Shown here: positions 37,501-47,466 of the stretch, piece after piece
Layout: each line of letters starts with the position of its first letter
Numbering within the stretch: the stretch's first letter is position 1
Source of the DNA: Astrocystis sublimbata
Lineage: Eukaryota > Ascomycota > Sordariomycetes > Xylariales > Xylariaceae
Reading direction: 5' to 3'
Length of the DNA stretch: 64,000 nucleotides
Assembly (NCBI GenBank): GCA_022453515.1
Contig: JAJNNY010000057.1
Coordinates: forward strand, 62,001 to 126,000
Notes under the pieces: model-generated
What the model was told of the DNA's origin: nothing
Seen by the model: only the letters and a program-made list of their open reading frames with translations
Database searches by the model: none
Made by a program: the position numbers and the translations under genes

Positions 37501-40500
37501 ATTGAAGGCAGTGGCTTCGATGTCGTTAAGAAGATTCCTCTTAACCGTGAAGGCGAGTTCCTCTACAGTCTGCGGCCGAAAATGGATGACACCGTTCACC
37601 GACTGCTTGTCGAAGTAAGTTTAGGTGCCGACAACGTCAAGTACGTGACATTGCGGTCTCCACTCGTTGTCGAGAATCAGACGCAAATACCCGTGGAATT
37701 GGGTGTCTACGACGCCCAGGAAGGTCATTTGCTCAAGATCGAGAAGATTGCACCGGGCGAGAGCCGTCCCGCCCCTGTTGCTGCTGCGTTTGTCCAGTCC
37801 CTCCTAATTCGACCGGATTCTGGATTCGGGTACGCGTGGTCGTCAGATCACCTGTGGTGGAAAGACCTGTTGAAGCGACCGACGCGCACTTTGGTCTGCA
37901 AGGGAGAGAATGGCGATCCATTCTACTTCCAGCTGAACGCTAACTATGACCGGAATCACTTCTTAACCGGGTATGCATCATGATCCCGAAATCAAGTACT
38001 TCCCACTAACAATCGATAGCAAATACCCGTACATGAAGCTGAAGCTATCGCCACCCATAGTCCTCGAGAATCTTCTGCCCTACGACTTCAAATACCGAAT
38101 CTATGACAAGAACACAAAGAAAGATTGGACCAACTTCCTCAGAAAGGGTGGCGTTAGCCCGGTGCACGTTGTCGAGCTCTCACACCTGCTCCTACTGAGC
38201 GTAGACATGCAAGATACAGCTTTTAAGGCCAGCGAGTTTGCTATCATCAACCCTGGATATCAAGAGGATTTCAAAAAGGAGCACCGACTTATCTGTAAGG
38301 ATGATGAGGGTCTTCCATTGAATCTCAAGCTGCACTACTTCAAGACGCCACAGGGAGGTGGTGCCTTCAAAGTAACAGTCTACAGCCCTTATGTCATCCT
38401 GAATAAAACCGGGCTGGACCTTGCCATTCGTGGAAAACAATTCCTACAGCAGGCGAAGAGAGCAGCTGGACAGTCGCCGCTCTCGGGATCTTCGAGCAGT
38501 GAGCGACCTAAGACACAGCCGCTCATGTTCTCCTTCGGCAACGAAGACCAGCGTAACCGTGCTCTTTTGAAGTTTGGCGAATCAGAATGGAGCAAACCGC
38601 AAAGTTTCGACGCCATTGGCAGCACGACAGATGTCGCGCTCCAATCAGCGACGAGGCAGTCGGAGCTTCATGTTGGCATCACTGTTGATTCTGGCGAAGG
38701 CAAATACAAACTGACCAAGGTTGTCACCCTCGCTCCAAGGTTTGTAGTGAAGAACAAGGTCGGCGAGCAGATCAATGTGAGAGAGCCGAGATCATCGAAT
38801 ATCATGACGCTTGAAGAAGGAGCTCTCCAGCCCCTCTACTGGCTTCAACGATCACAAACAAAGCAGATGGCATTATGCTTCCCAGGTATGGACAATCAAT
38901 GGTCCTCGCCAATCAACATCTCGGACGTGGGAACAACACACGTCAAGATCGCCAAAGCCGGACAGAGGCAACGACTGATCCGCGTTGAGGTCTTGATGGA
39001 AGATGCTACTATTTTCCTGCACATCAGTGTGGAGAAGAAGGCCTGGCCATTCTCGATGCGCAACGAGAGCGACACCGAGTTCACTTTCTACCAAGCCAAC
39101 CCTAACGTCGATGACGATGGGGCTGAAGACCGCTCTGGATGGCGGCCCGTCCGATACCGATTGCCCCCGCGCAGTATCATGCCATACGCCTGGGATTTCC
39201 CAGCTGCCAAATTTAGGGAAGTGGTGATAAGCGCGTTCGGCAAGGAGCGGCATGTGAAACTCGCCGAGATCGGCAATCAAGTTCCAATGCGGTTTGTCAG
39301 CGCCTCCGGTTCCCAAAAGATTATCGACATCAGCGTCGCTGCAGACGGCCCAACCCAGACCTTGATCTTGTCCAACTTCAAGCCCGGCAAGAGTCTCTAC
39401 AGGCAGAAGACCATAAATAGTGCAAGCACCAGCAGCTCGGGTGGATTCGAAGTCAAAAAGCAAGACACCGAAACCACATTCCAGGCTGCATTCAGACTCT
39501 CAGGTATTGGCATCTCGCTGATCAACCACCAGATGAAGGAGCTGGCCTATATCACCTTCAGAGATATCAGCCTTCGATACAATGAATCGCCTCTATACCA
39601 GACCATTAGCACATCGATCAAATGGATACAGATCGACAACCAGCTCTACGGCGGTCTATTCCCTATGATCCTGTATCCCAGTGTAGTACCCAAACAGGCA
39701 CAGGAAACTGAACTGCACCCCATCTTGCACGCCATGGTTACGAGAGTCAAAGATGATAGCTACGGAGTGCTGTACGTCAAGTATGCCACCATACTACTGC
39801 AGCAGATGACAGTCGATCTCGACGAGGACTTCATCTATGCGGTACTGGACTTTTCCAAGGTTCCGGGTGCATCATGGTCCGAGACACATGAAGGCAAGCT
39901 TTGCGACGAGGATGTGAATATTCCAGAACCGAAGCAAGAGCAGTCGGGACAAGACATCTACTTCGAAGTGCTAAACATCCAGCCTATGCAGCTGGATCTG
40001 TCGTTCATGCGCACCGAGCGTGTCAACATCGAAGACAAGACCTCTTCCCGAAACCCCATCATGTTCTTCGTCAACGTCATGACTATGGCTATTGGAAACG
40101 TCAACGACGCCCCGATTCGTCTCAATGCACTGCTTCTCGAGAACGCCCGGGTCTCCATTCCGGTGCTCACGCAAAACATCTCGAACCACTACAGCCAGGA
40201 AGTCCTCTATCAAGTCCACAAGATTATCGGAAGCGCGGACTTCCTCGGCAACCCCGTCGGTCTTTTCAACACGATAAGCAGCGGTATAACCGATGTCTTC
40301 TACGAACCTTACCAAGGCTTGATCATGTCAGACAAGCCAGAAGATCTCGGTTTAGGCATCGCCAAGGGAGCCGCGAGTTTCGTCAAGAAGTCTGTGTATG
40401 GTTTCTCGGATTCCTTCTCCAAGGTGACAGGCAGTTTCGGCAAAGGCTTGGCTGCGGCTACCCTCGACAAGCAATACCAGGATCGTCGTCGCATTACGAG

Positions 40501-41170
40501 AGCACGAAACCGTCCCAAGCACGCCTTGTTTGGAGTGACTGCAGGTGCCAATTCATTCTTCACCTCGGTCGCCTCCGGCATCGGCGGCGTAGCCCGCAAA
40601 CCACTAGAAGGCGCGGAGCAAGAAGGCGCTGTTGGATTCCTCAAGGGCATGGGCAAGGGCTTCATCGGACTCGCGACGAAGCCCGCCGTGGGCGTTTTCG
40701 ATCTAGCGTCCAACGTGTCCGAGGGCATCCGCAATACAACAACCGTGTTCGACGGCTCCGAGCTAGACCGCGTGCGCATCGCGCGCTTCGTGCCCGCCGA
40801 CGGCATCGTGCGGCCCTATAACCAGCGCGAAGCCCTGGGCCAGTCGTGGCTGAAGCAGGTCGACAACGGCAAGTACTTCAACGAGGAGTACATCGCGCAC
40901 ATCGAGCTTCCTCGAGAAGACATGGTGGTCATGGTCACGTACTCGCGGATCCTGCTCATCCGCAGCAGGCGCCTGAGCACGGAGTGGGACGTCCCGCTGC
41001 AGGACGTGCAGACTATTGCCAAGGAACGCACGGGCTTGAGTATTGTGCTCCGCGGCGGCACGAATGGTCCGTTCCTCCCTATTGGTGAGGAGAGTGGACG
41101 GACGTTTCTGTATAGGCAGGTTGCGGTTGCGGTGGAGGAGTTTAATCGGAGGTTTAGGGGGTTGGAGTGA
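31525..41170 (+). CDS. vps13: VPS13 bridge-like lipid transfer protein
   Basis: Two exons, 31525-37970 and 38020-41170, joined across a 49 bp intron (GTATGC donor, CACTAAC branch site, GATAG acceptor). The 9597 nt encode 3198 aa, close to yeast Vps13. The start MLEGLVAGLLNRFLGMYVKN is the diagnostic chorein-N opening. An extended hydrophobic-groove region follows with repeated strands. The Vps13 adaptor-binding (SHR-BD) region starts near residue 2040 (LRSPLVVENQTQIPVELGVY) and includes PIVLENLLPYDFKYRIYD after the splice. The VPS13-C region near 2890 contains GSADFLGNPVGLFNTISSG, and the last 110 residues look like the terminal PH-like domain. The protein forms a rod that moves bulk phospholipid between organelles at contact sites (ER, vacuole, mitochondria, prospore membrane). 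Acidic linkers at about residues 870-905 and 1390-1430 are species-variable. The gene is long, GC-moderate and well conserved, so it is a reliable housekeeping anchor. Confidence 0.97.
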
Positions 41171-41802
41171 GTAGGGGCGGAAGAGATGAGATGGGATGGG
41201 ATGGGATGCTATGAAATGAAATGACTGGTGAGGTGAATTGAGGCTGGTGGTTCGGCTAGAAGCGGTTTTCTTGCTCTTGGCTTGTATGCTTGAATGGATG
41301 CTTGAATGGATGCCCTCAACTGTCTTTACTTTACTTCGTCGCGCGAGCTTGTTTCTTCTGGCTATATACTACCTACGTACTTACCTTGCCTTGCCTGCCT
41401 TACTTACTTTATGAACGAATGCATACGAATGAATACCAATTAGTAGTTTTTGCTACTTACCTGAAGTACCTGAGGAACCTAGGAGTTATTTGCATATTGG
41501 CACTATCTATCGCTATCGTATTTAATATTTCATAGGAATCGCCCAGTCCTTATATATACGAATCTCATACCCAAATAGCGCTTTACAGGGAGCCCCTGGG
41601 TCAAGGTGAGGCACATGCTACCTTGGCGCCTGACAAAGTTGAACGGTTGCGCTATACGTACAACTGTTACAGAAGCGTTAGGGACTGGAAGTTCTAGCAT
41701 CTGGAACTGAAACTCGCTGAACTGGTTTCGCTCTGTAGTAGTTATTCTGGCTAATAGGTAATTAACTACATGTCAAAGCCACAGCAGCTACTAGGTCATT
41801 AG
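41171..41802. other. Convergent intergenic spacer
   Basis: It lies between the 3' ends of vps13 and the minus-strand O-methyltransferase. It contains a short ATGGG tandem run (about 41190-41208) and CTACC/TACTT-rich DNA near 41370-41410. Both genes probably terminate here; no gene is seen. Confidence 0.55.
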
Positions 41803-43353
41803 CTATTTGGGTACCGCTACAATGACGCAGTCGTCAACCTGCTCCGTGTACTTCCAGACGCGCTCGACCTTCAGGCCAGCCCTGTCCAGCAGAGCCACCC
41901 ATTGGCTATGTGACCTCTCCATCGCAGCGAAACAAGTGCCCATCGCGAGATCGAGCTCGGCAGCTTTCCAGGGGGTCCCACGCTCCGGCAGGACCATCTC
42001 GTCGATGAGAATCTTTGACTCGGCCGTCATGGCAAGCTTGATGTTTTGCAGAATCTCAACGCATTTCTCGTCCGTCCAGTCGTGGAGGATGTTGCGCAGG
42101 TAATACGCCCGCGCGCCTGTAATTATCAGTCAGTTCGGCTTACAAGGAGAAGAGAGATGAAGGTGAAGGTGGAGTGGATTTGTGATGGTGCATAGGTAGG
42201 TAGGTAATTACATACCCTTCAGCGGCTGCGGCTCAAAGAAGTTGTACACCTGCGTCTCGATGCCCTCGAAGCCGGGAAGCGGACCCGCTTTCACCTGCTC
42301 GATGACATGGGGCAGATCCTGGAGAACGACGCGACCCGTGAGGTTTGGGTATTTCTGCTTCACAATGATGCATTGGTGGCCCAGGGCGCCGCCAATGTCG
42401 ACAAAGACTGGAGTGGAGGCGTCGACGACGCTACCCCAGGAAGTAATCTCTTTTTCAAAATCGATCGCGTCGAAGATCGTCGGCAGCCCGTCGCGGTGGC
42501 TCGACATCCACCCCATGAACCCCTGCAGCATGTCCGGCCGCTTCTGCACCCATTCGAATGGCGGCTCCGCGGTGCCGTGGCCGGGAAACCAGGGGCAGTT
42601 GGCGCCGTCCGTCACGTTGGCGTAGCGCGTTGAGCGCAGGAAGGCGGGGACTAGTGTTCCTAGGCTTTTATGGGAATTCATCAGTAAATGATGATGTCCT
42701 AGGAAGTGAGCAGCGCTTCGTTCGTGCTGGTGGATGGGGGCTGGCTTACTAGAAAGGGGCGCCGGCACGAGCACCCAGGGTGGTCATGGCTTGGGTGATG
42801 TTGTTCGCGCGATAGGTGTCATCCTGGGGCTGGTCGACGATGCCAAAAGCTTGGTAGTATCGCAGGATCCGCTCTGTGCTTTGGTCAGATACAGATACAT
42901 AAACTTAGCGGAGAGCCGAGGGCTTTTGAGAACGAACTCATCAAGATCGGGTCCACGTGGGCCTCTTCGGCGAGTTGGGCGCTTGTGCGACCCTCTGTGC
43001 TGTGGTTTACGAGGTTCTCGAATAGATGAGTCTCAATCCCGACTAACACAAGCGGAAGTTGCAGGGGCTAAGGTACGAACTATGTCAGTCATACATAATT
43101 ACAGCTGGGGTTGATAAGATCATGCATGCGGTGCAGTGAAGTGAAAGTGAGTGTGAGTATGACTTACTGAGTGAAGAATGCGGTGCACACTGTCTCCGTG
43201 GGCCTCTGTTGCAAGATTCAGCTTTCTCGCAGCCTCGCTGAGGCGATGACGATCTGATTCGCTTAGTGAGTTTAAGGCGTCAGAAGACTCGCCGAGGAGC
43301 TGTTCGATCTTCTCGGCTACTTCCATAGCATCGTTAGTCTTTGAAGGTGCCAT
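41803..43353 (-). CDS. SAM-dependent O-methyltransferase (fungal secondary-metabolism type)
   Basis: Five exons on the minus strand: 43353-43168, 43067-42938, 42873-42750, 42664-42216 and 42116-41803. They total 1203 nt and encode 400 aa, typical for this family. The N-terminal part (to about residue 130) is the winged-helix dimerisation domain, with HLFENLVNHSTEGRTSAQLA. The SAM pocket motif VDIGGALGH is at about 236-243, followed by RVVLQDLP. The catalytic base is His308 in NILHDW, where homologues use His to deprotonate a phenolic or carboxylic hydroxyl. Introns are 100, 64, 85 and 99 bp. Intron 2 uses an unusual GTTCGT donor, chosen because it alone restores the conserved MKRILRYYQAFG. 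Such enzymes decorate polyketides, terpenoids or alkaloids; the substrate here is unknown. The nearest likely partner is the divergent methyltransferase at 46.6 kb; the PKS lies 20 kb away beyond housekeeping genes. Confidence 0.93.
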
Positions 43354-43663
43354 GTTGTCTGACTGTTATTTATTATCTGAGTATCTATCAGCTTTAGAAG
43401 ATGAGAAAAGAGAGATGTGCTGAGCTTCTGAATGCCAAGATTGAAAGGCATGCGAGGAAGCGGACTGGCTGTTAGGTTGCCCAACAGCTCAAGGGAGGCT
43501 GAGTGACAAATACGACAGCCTGCATCGGACAAAGGAGACGCGGCTCAGATGATTGATTGATTGATTGATTGTTGGAAGTTTGTTAGTTACTACGCTGACA
43601 GCCTATGCCTAGGACTTTTGTAGCCTGCTAAGGTCAAAGGCCCAAAGATGATATTACATCTTT

Positions 43664-43679
43664 ATAGTATCAACGTTCT
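43664..43679. promoter_or_regulatory. Candidate regulatory motif, copy 1 (ATAGTATCAACGTTCT)
   Basis: A 16-base sequence repeated exactly at 43773-43788, upstream of the O-methyltransferase start at 43353. Its core TCAACGTTCT contains the palindrome AACGTT. A regulatory role is inferred only from repetition and position. Confidence 0.3.
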
Positions 43680-43772
43680 CATCACTGCACCTAATGTGTG
43701 TGTATAACTGTGTGCAAGGAAAGGGCAAGCGTCTCATCTCGCGTCAGACGACTTGATAAAAATTAAACCACC

Positions 43773-43788
43773 ATAGTATCAACGTTCT
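43773..43788. promoter_or_regulatory. Candidate regulatory motif, copy 2 (ATAGTATCAACGTTCT)
   Basis: An exact 16-base repeat of the copy at 43664-43679, 420 bases upstream of the O-methyltransferase start codon. The pair could also be a simple local duplication. Confidence 0.3.
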
Positions 43789-44357
43789 AATGCCCAAAAC
43801 ATAATAAAATCAGACATTTGTAGTGATGAGGGTAGGATTACAACAGAGATAGGTGATGCATTCAAAAGTGAATAACAACAAGCTTAATTCTCCTAGCATC
43901 GATGAATGGCCCAAGGGCTCGGATTGCACTTGTGGCGCTATTTAGATGCTTGGCAGTAAGAAAGTCCCAACAGCTTCGTTGGCGGCCAATGGCGGATAGA
44001 GCTAGGTAGTTCGCCGTCTGACCCGAGTCCCTGCTATACGAAGAAAATAGTTGACCTCCTCCCCCAGAGGTCAAGTATGAATAAGTGCTATTGTATGTCT
44101 AAGCCACCTTTCGTATATAGAGCTTGGACCCATCTCTACCTCGGTATCTACCGTACGTCGCTATAGGCACTAGACCTACTTGGATTCCACATCCTTATTT
44201 AGACCTCCGTTTAATCCATCTGTAGACCCCTGCCAGTTTGATAGGTAGCTGGCCGCTTGTTTCTGGATTCAATTGATTTTCTGCTTTTCTTATAATCGTT
44301 CGCTTTCTTTTGACGGTGCTGAGCAGAAGAGTATTTGACATGGCAAGCTGGGCGCTC

Positions 44358-44381
44358 CAAATACAAATACAAATACAAATA
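44358..44381. repeat. (CAAATA)4 hexanucleotide repeat
   Basis: Four perfect tandem CAAATA units in AT-rich intergenic DNA. Confidence 0.9.
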
Positions 44382-46431
44382 CAAAGAGATCTCTGCGAGG
44401 GAGGTCCGCGCCATATAAAACCTGTGCCAAGGAAAAGCCGTCCTAAATAAAATCTACATCCGTTCCATACCGGAGGTTATATACCATGCACTTATCGTAC
44501 CATATCCTCGACAAGATGCCAGATCATGCCTCAAAGGTTTATCGTCTCGATTATCGCGGTCATGACGACATGATCCTCTAAACTGACGGCATTTGCCGTC
44601 GGTCTTTTGACTGGGTTTCCAGCGGGTCTTCAGCACAACCACGACTGCCGAACCCTTTAGCCCCTCTCGCGATATCCCCTTCGCTATCTGTCACGGTTCC
44701 GTATAAGAGTGGCTGCAGACGGTCGACTCCTCCGATTTCACAACGTTGTATCTTTTGATAGTGTCACGGTTAGAGCTACATCCGGATTTCCTGATCCGTC
44801 ACACTACCTAAGCCTGTGCTAGAGACTCCGCTATCGCTTTTGCCGTGGAACTTCATATGAATAGCATATCAGAAGGGATAAGCTCTCTTTGATGTGTAAT
44901 AGTGTCGGTAAGATCTTTAGACGTGTTATGTTGGTAAGTGGCAGAGTAATATAAGCTCGTGTATTACAGACATGAATTGTAAGCAATAGCTTGAGTTTTT
45001 CATAAGTATGCTAGGCCCCTAGGGTTGCATCGACTAGATTCTCTGATGGCGAATAAGTAGAATTGCACTGAGTGACTGGCCTAAAGGTACAATGCTGCTT
45101 ATTCGCGCCTAGAGTTTAGCTGAAATATGTGAAGGGTAAGACCCAATTACGAGACACTATTAAATCCCTCCGATGTAAGATCCGAAGCTTTCTTTGAATC
45201 AACCAACTAACTAATGCAACAAGGACAAAACAATACCGAGACTTATAACATAACCAAGCTTGCCTAATTATCACCTGATCGATTACCATTCGCAATGCGG
45301 TTGCACGGATTGACCAATGAACAGTGTTACGCTTCGGATCCTCAGTGCCATGTGCTGTTCTCGGGCTTTCCCTTCGGCCCCGTGAAGCAGGCCCGGTTCC
45401 GACAACATACCTCAACAACACTTTGAAAGAACCGTCATCTAGGGAGTGCTTTCTCGCTTACTTAGCACATGCAAGTTGGGAATCCATACTTAAGCACTAT
45501 ATATTCGGAAAGTGGGCTTTGCATTTAGGATCTCACGATCTGCGCATTCCGTAAACATAGGATTTGTAATCAATAGATATCCAGTATGTATTGATCTACG
45601 TATTTAATCAACATGAGATTATGATTAGTTACACCTATCCCGTATAGAATATCTTCTTAATTAAACCATATAGGTATTTAACCCTAGCGATACACTTACA
45701 GAAATGGATTATAAGAACAACATATATTAGTAAGGCATAGCTTTAATAACTCTAAGTAACTAGCTTTATATATTCTGATTATTATCTAATAGTTAAGAAG
45801 TTTACTTATGCTAAGAACAAGTTACACAAGGTAATATTTGATATAGATACTTACGAGTTGTCCCCATAAACACAACAACTCTATGTCGTTTTGATTTTCA
45901 ATTTGATATTGGTGGCTATGAAGACCAAAAAGAATTGCCCATTGAGGAATATGAAGTTGAGACATATATGCAGGCAGGGGCTTGTAGGCTGGTGATCGTG
46001 AGTCGCCAAGAGAGGATTCTGCAATGACTACTAATCCAAAATTCGTCTTCAGTCTAGTTGATCTATAAGCGACCAATAACTGTCGTTGTCAGGGCTAAGG
46101 AACAACGGAATAGAACCTGTATACGTGGAGTCGCGTAGACTGGTGTCACGAGCTAGTGGAAGACATATAATTGTATTCTGTAACTGGAGGAGGAAAGGAG
46201 GAAAGAAGGGTCGAACCCAAGCGGCCTGAGGTTTTGTACAGGAGGTAGGTCGCCTGGCCTGCTACTGCCCTCCAACCTGTGCCTGTCCTCACAATAAATG
46301 TCGTCATCGCCAGAGCTCACGTCGTATACGTTCGTAGTACTTACTTCCAAGGTTACATTCAACATGATGGCAGGGCATTGAATTAGAGGGCGCAAGATAA
46401 TTACTTAAACCTCGCCTCTGCTCCGGATTCC

Positions 46432-46442
46432 TCAACGTTCTC
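46432..46442. promoter_or_regulatory. Candidate regulatory motif, copy 3 (TCAACGTTCTC)
   Basis: Eleven bases identical to the core at 43669-43679 plus one flanking base, lying about 110 bases upstream of the methyltransferase start at 46553. The position suits a promoter element; binding is not shown. Confidence 0.32.
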
Positions 46443-46552
46443 CCCAGAGCACTCCTCATCGTCACTTCGCCTACCCACGTATTCTCATCGTGACTTACTT
46501 AATGCTCTTTGGGGGTCAAAACAGTTACTCGAACGCAATCAACTCATTAATC

Positions 46553-47466
46553 ATGGCAGCAACCCTCGCGGCGTCATCCCCCGAGCTCACCCGAGGCTGG
46601 TTCCAAAACCAGCTGACCGAGGTCAACGAGCCGTTCCGCAAGCTCCTGGAGAAGTACTCGGGCATCACCTCGTGCGAGGTTGTCGAGCATGTCAACCAGA
46701 TTGTGCGTATTCCAAAACTCAAAACATGAGGTGGGTATCTAGTCTCGATGAGCTAACAGAACGTTTGCAATTGCAGCGTGAAGAAGGCTTCAAAGCCAAC
46801 CCCTATCCCTGCATCGGGCTCTACCGCTTCACCAACCTCACCCTCGTCACCCACCCCCTGTACGCGACCATCGTCGCCCGCCTCAAGCGCCCGGACACGA
46901 CGTACCTCGACATCGGGTGCTGTTTCGGGCAGGACCTGCGCCAACTCGTGTGCGACGGCGTGCCCTCGGAGCATCTCGTCGGGCTCGACATCGAGGCGCC
47001 GCTCATCGAGCTGGGCTACGCGCTGTTCCGCGACCGCAAGACACTGCGCTCGCAATTCCTGATCGCCGACGTGTTCAAGGGGGCCAGCCAGGAGACGTGG
47101 GCGGCGCTGCAGCGTCGCGGCGTCGACGTGTTGCACTGCAGCGCCTTCTTCCACCTCTTCCCCCTGGAACAGCAGCTCGAGGCGGCGAGGGAGCTGGTGG
47201 CGCTCGTGAAAGTCGGCGGCGTCATTGTGGGCCGGCAGAGCGGCAGCGTCAAGCCCGGCAACCTCCCTGCCATGCAGGATAACTTGCACAGCTACAGGCA
47301 CGACGTCATCACCCTCGTCGACCTCTGGCATGAGGTCGGCAGGATCACGGATACGCGCTGGAACGTCGAAGGAACATTGGACATGGTCGGAGTGAATGCG
47401 TGTAATAGCGCGGTAGAGGACGAGAATAGCCGTCGGCTGCTCTTTACGATTACTAGGATCGCTTAG
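46553..47466 (+). CDS. SAM-dependent methyltransferase, AusD-like (meroterpenoid/terpenoid tailoring family)
   Basis: Two exons, 46553-46702 and 46777-47466, with a 74 bp intron (GTGCGT donor, TTGCAG acceptor, phase 0), give 279 aa. The protein starts with the family's SSPELTRGWFQNQLTEVNEP block and continues after the splice into REEGFKANPYPCIGLYRF. A class I SAM-binding motif YLDIGCCFGQDLR lies at about 93-105, followed by GLDIEAPLIELGYALF, DVLHCSAFFHLFPLEQQ and GGVIVGRQSGSVKPG. These blocks match fungal methyltransferases that esterify carboxyl groups in meroterpenoid and related clusters (the AusD group), as I remember them. The substrate is unknown and no terpene cyclase, prenyltransferase or PKS is adjacent. 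An in-frame ATG at 46490 would add 21 poorly fitting residues, so the later start is preferred. The codons of exon 2 are markedly GC-rich compared with the AT-rich flanks. Confidence 0.9.

Larger units (their letters stand above)
43354..46552. other. AT-rich intergenic block between two methyltransferase genes
   Basis: Three kilobases without a supportable gene. From about 45550 to 45850 it is strongly AT-rich with very frequent TpA and many stops in every frame, as expected of repeat DNA decayed by C-to-T mutation. Two minus-strand frames (45822-46076, 46153-46395) are unassigned. It contains three copies of TCAACGTTCT, described separately, and a (CAAATA)4 repeat. Confidence 0.5.
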
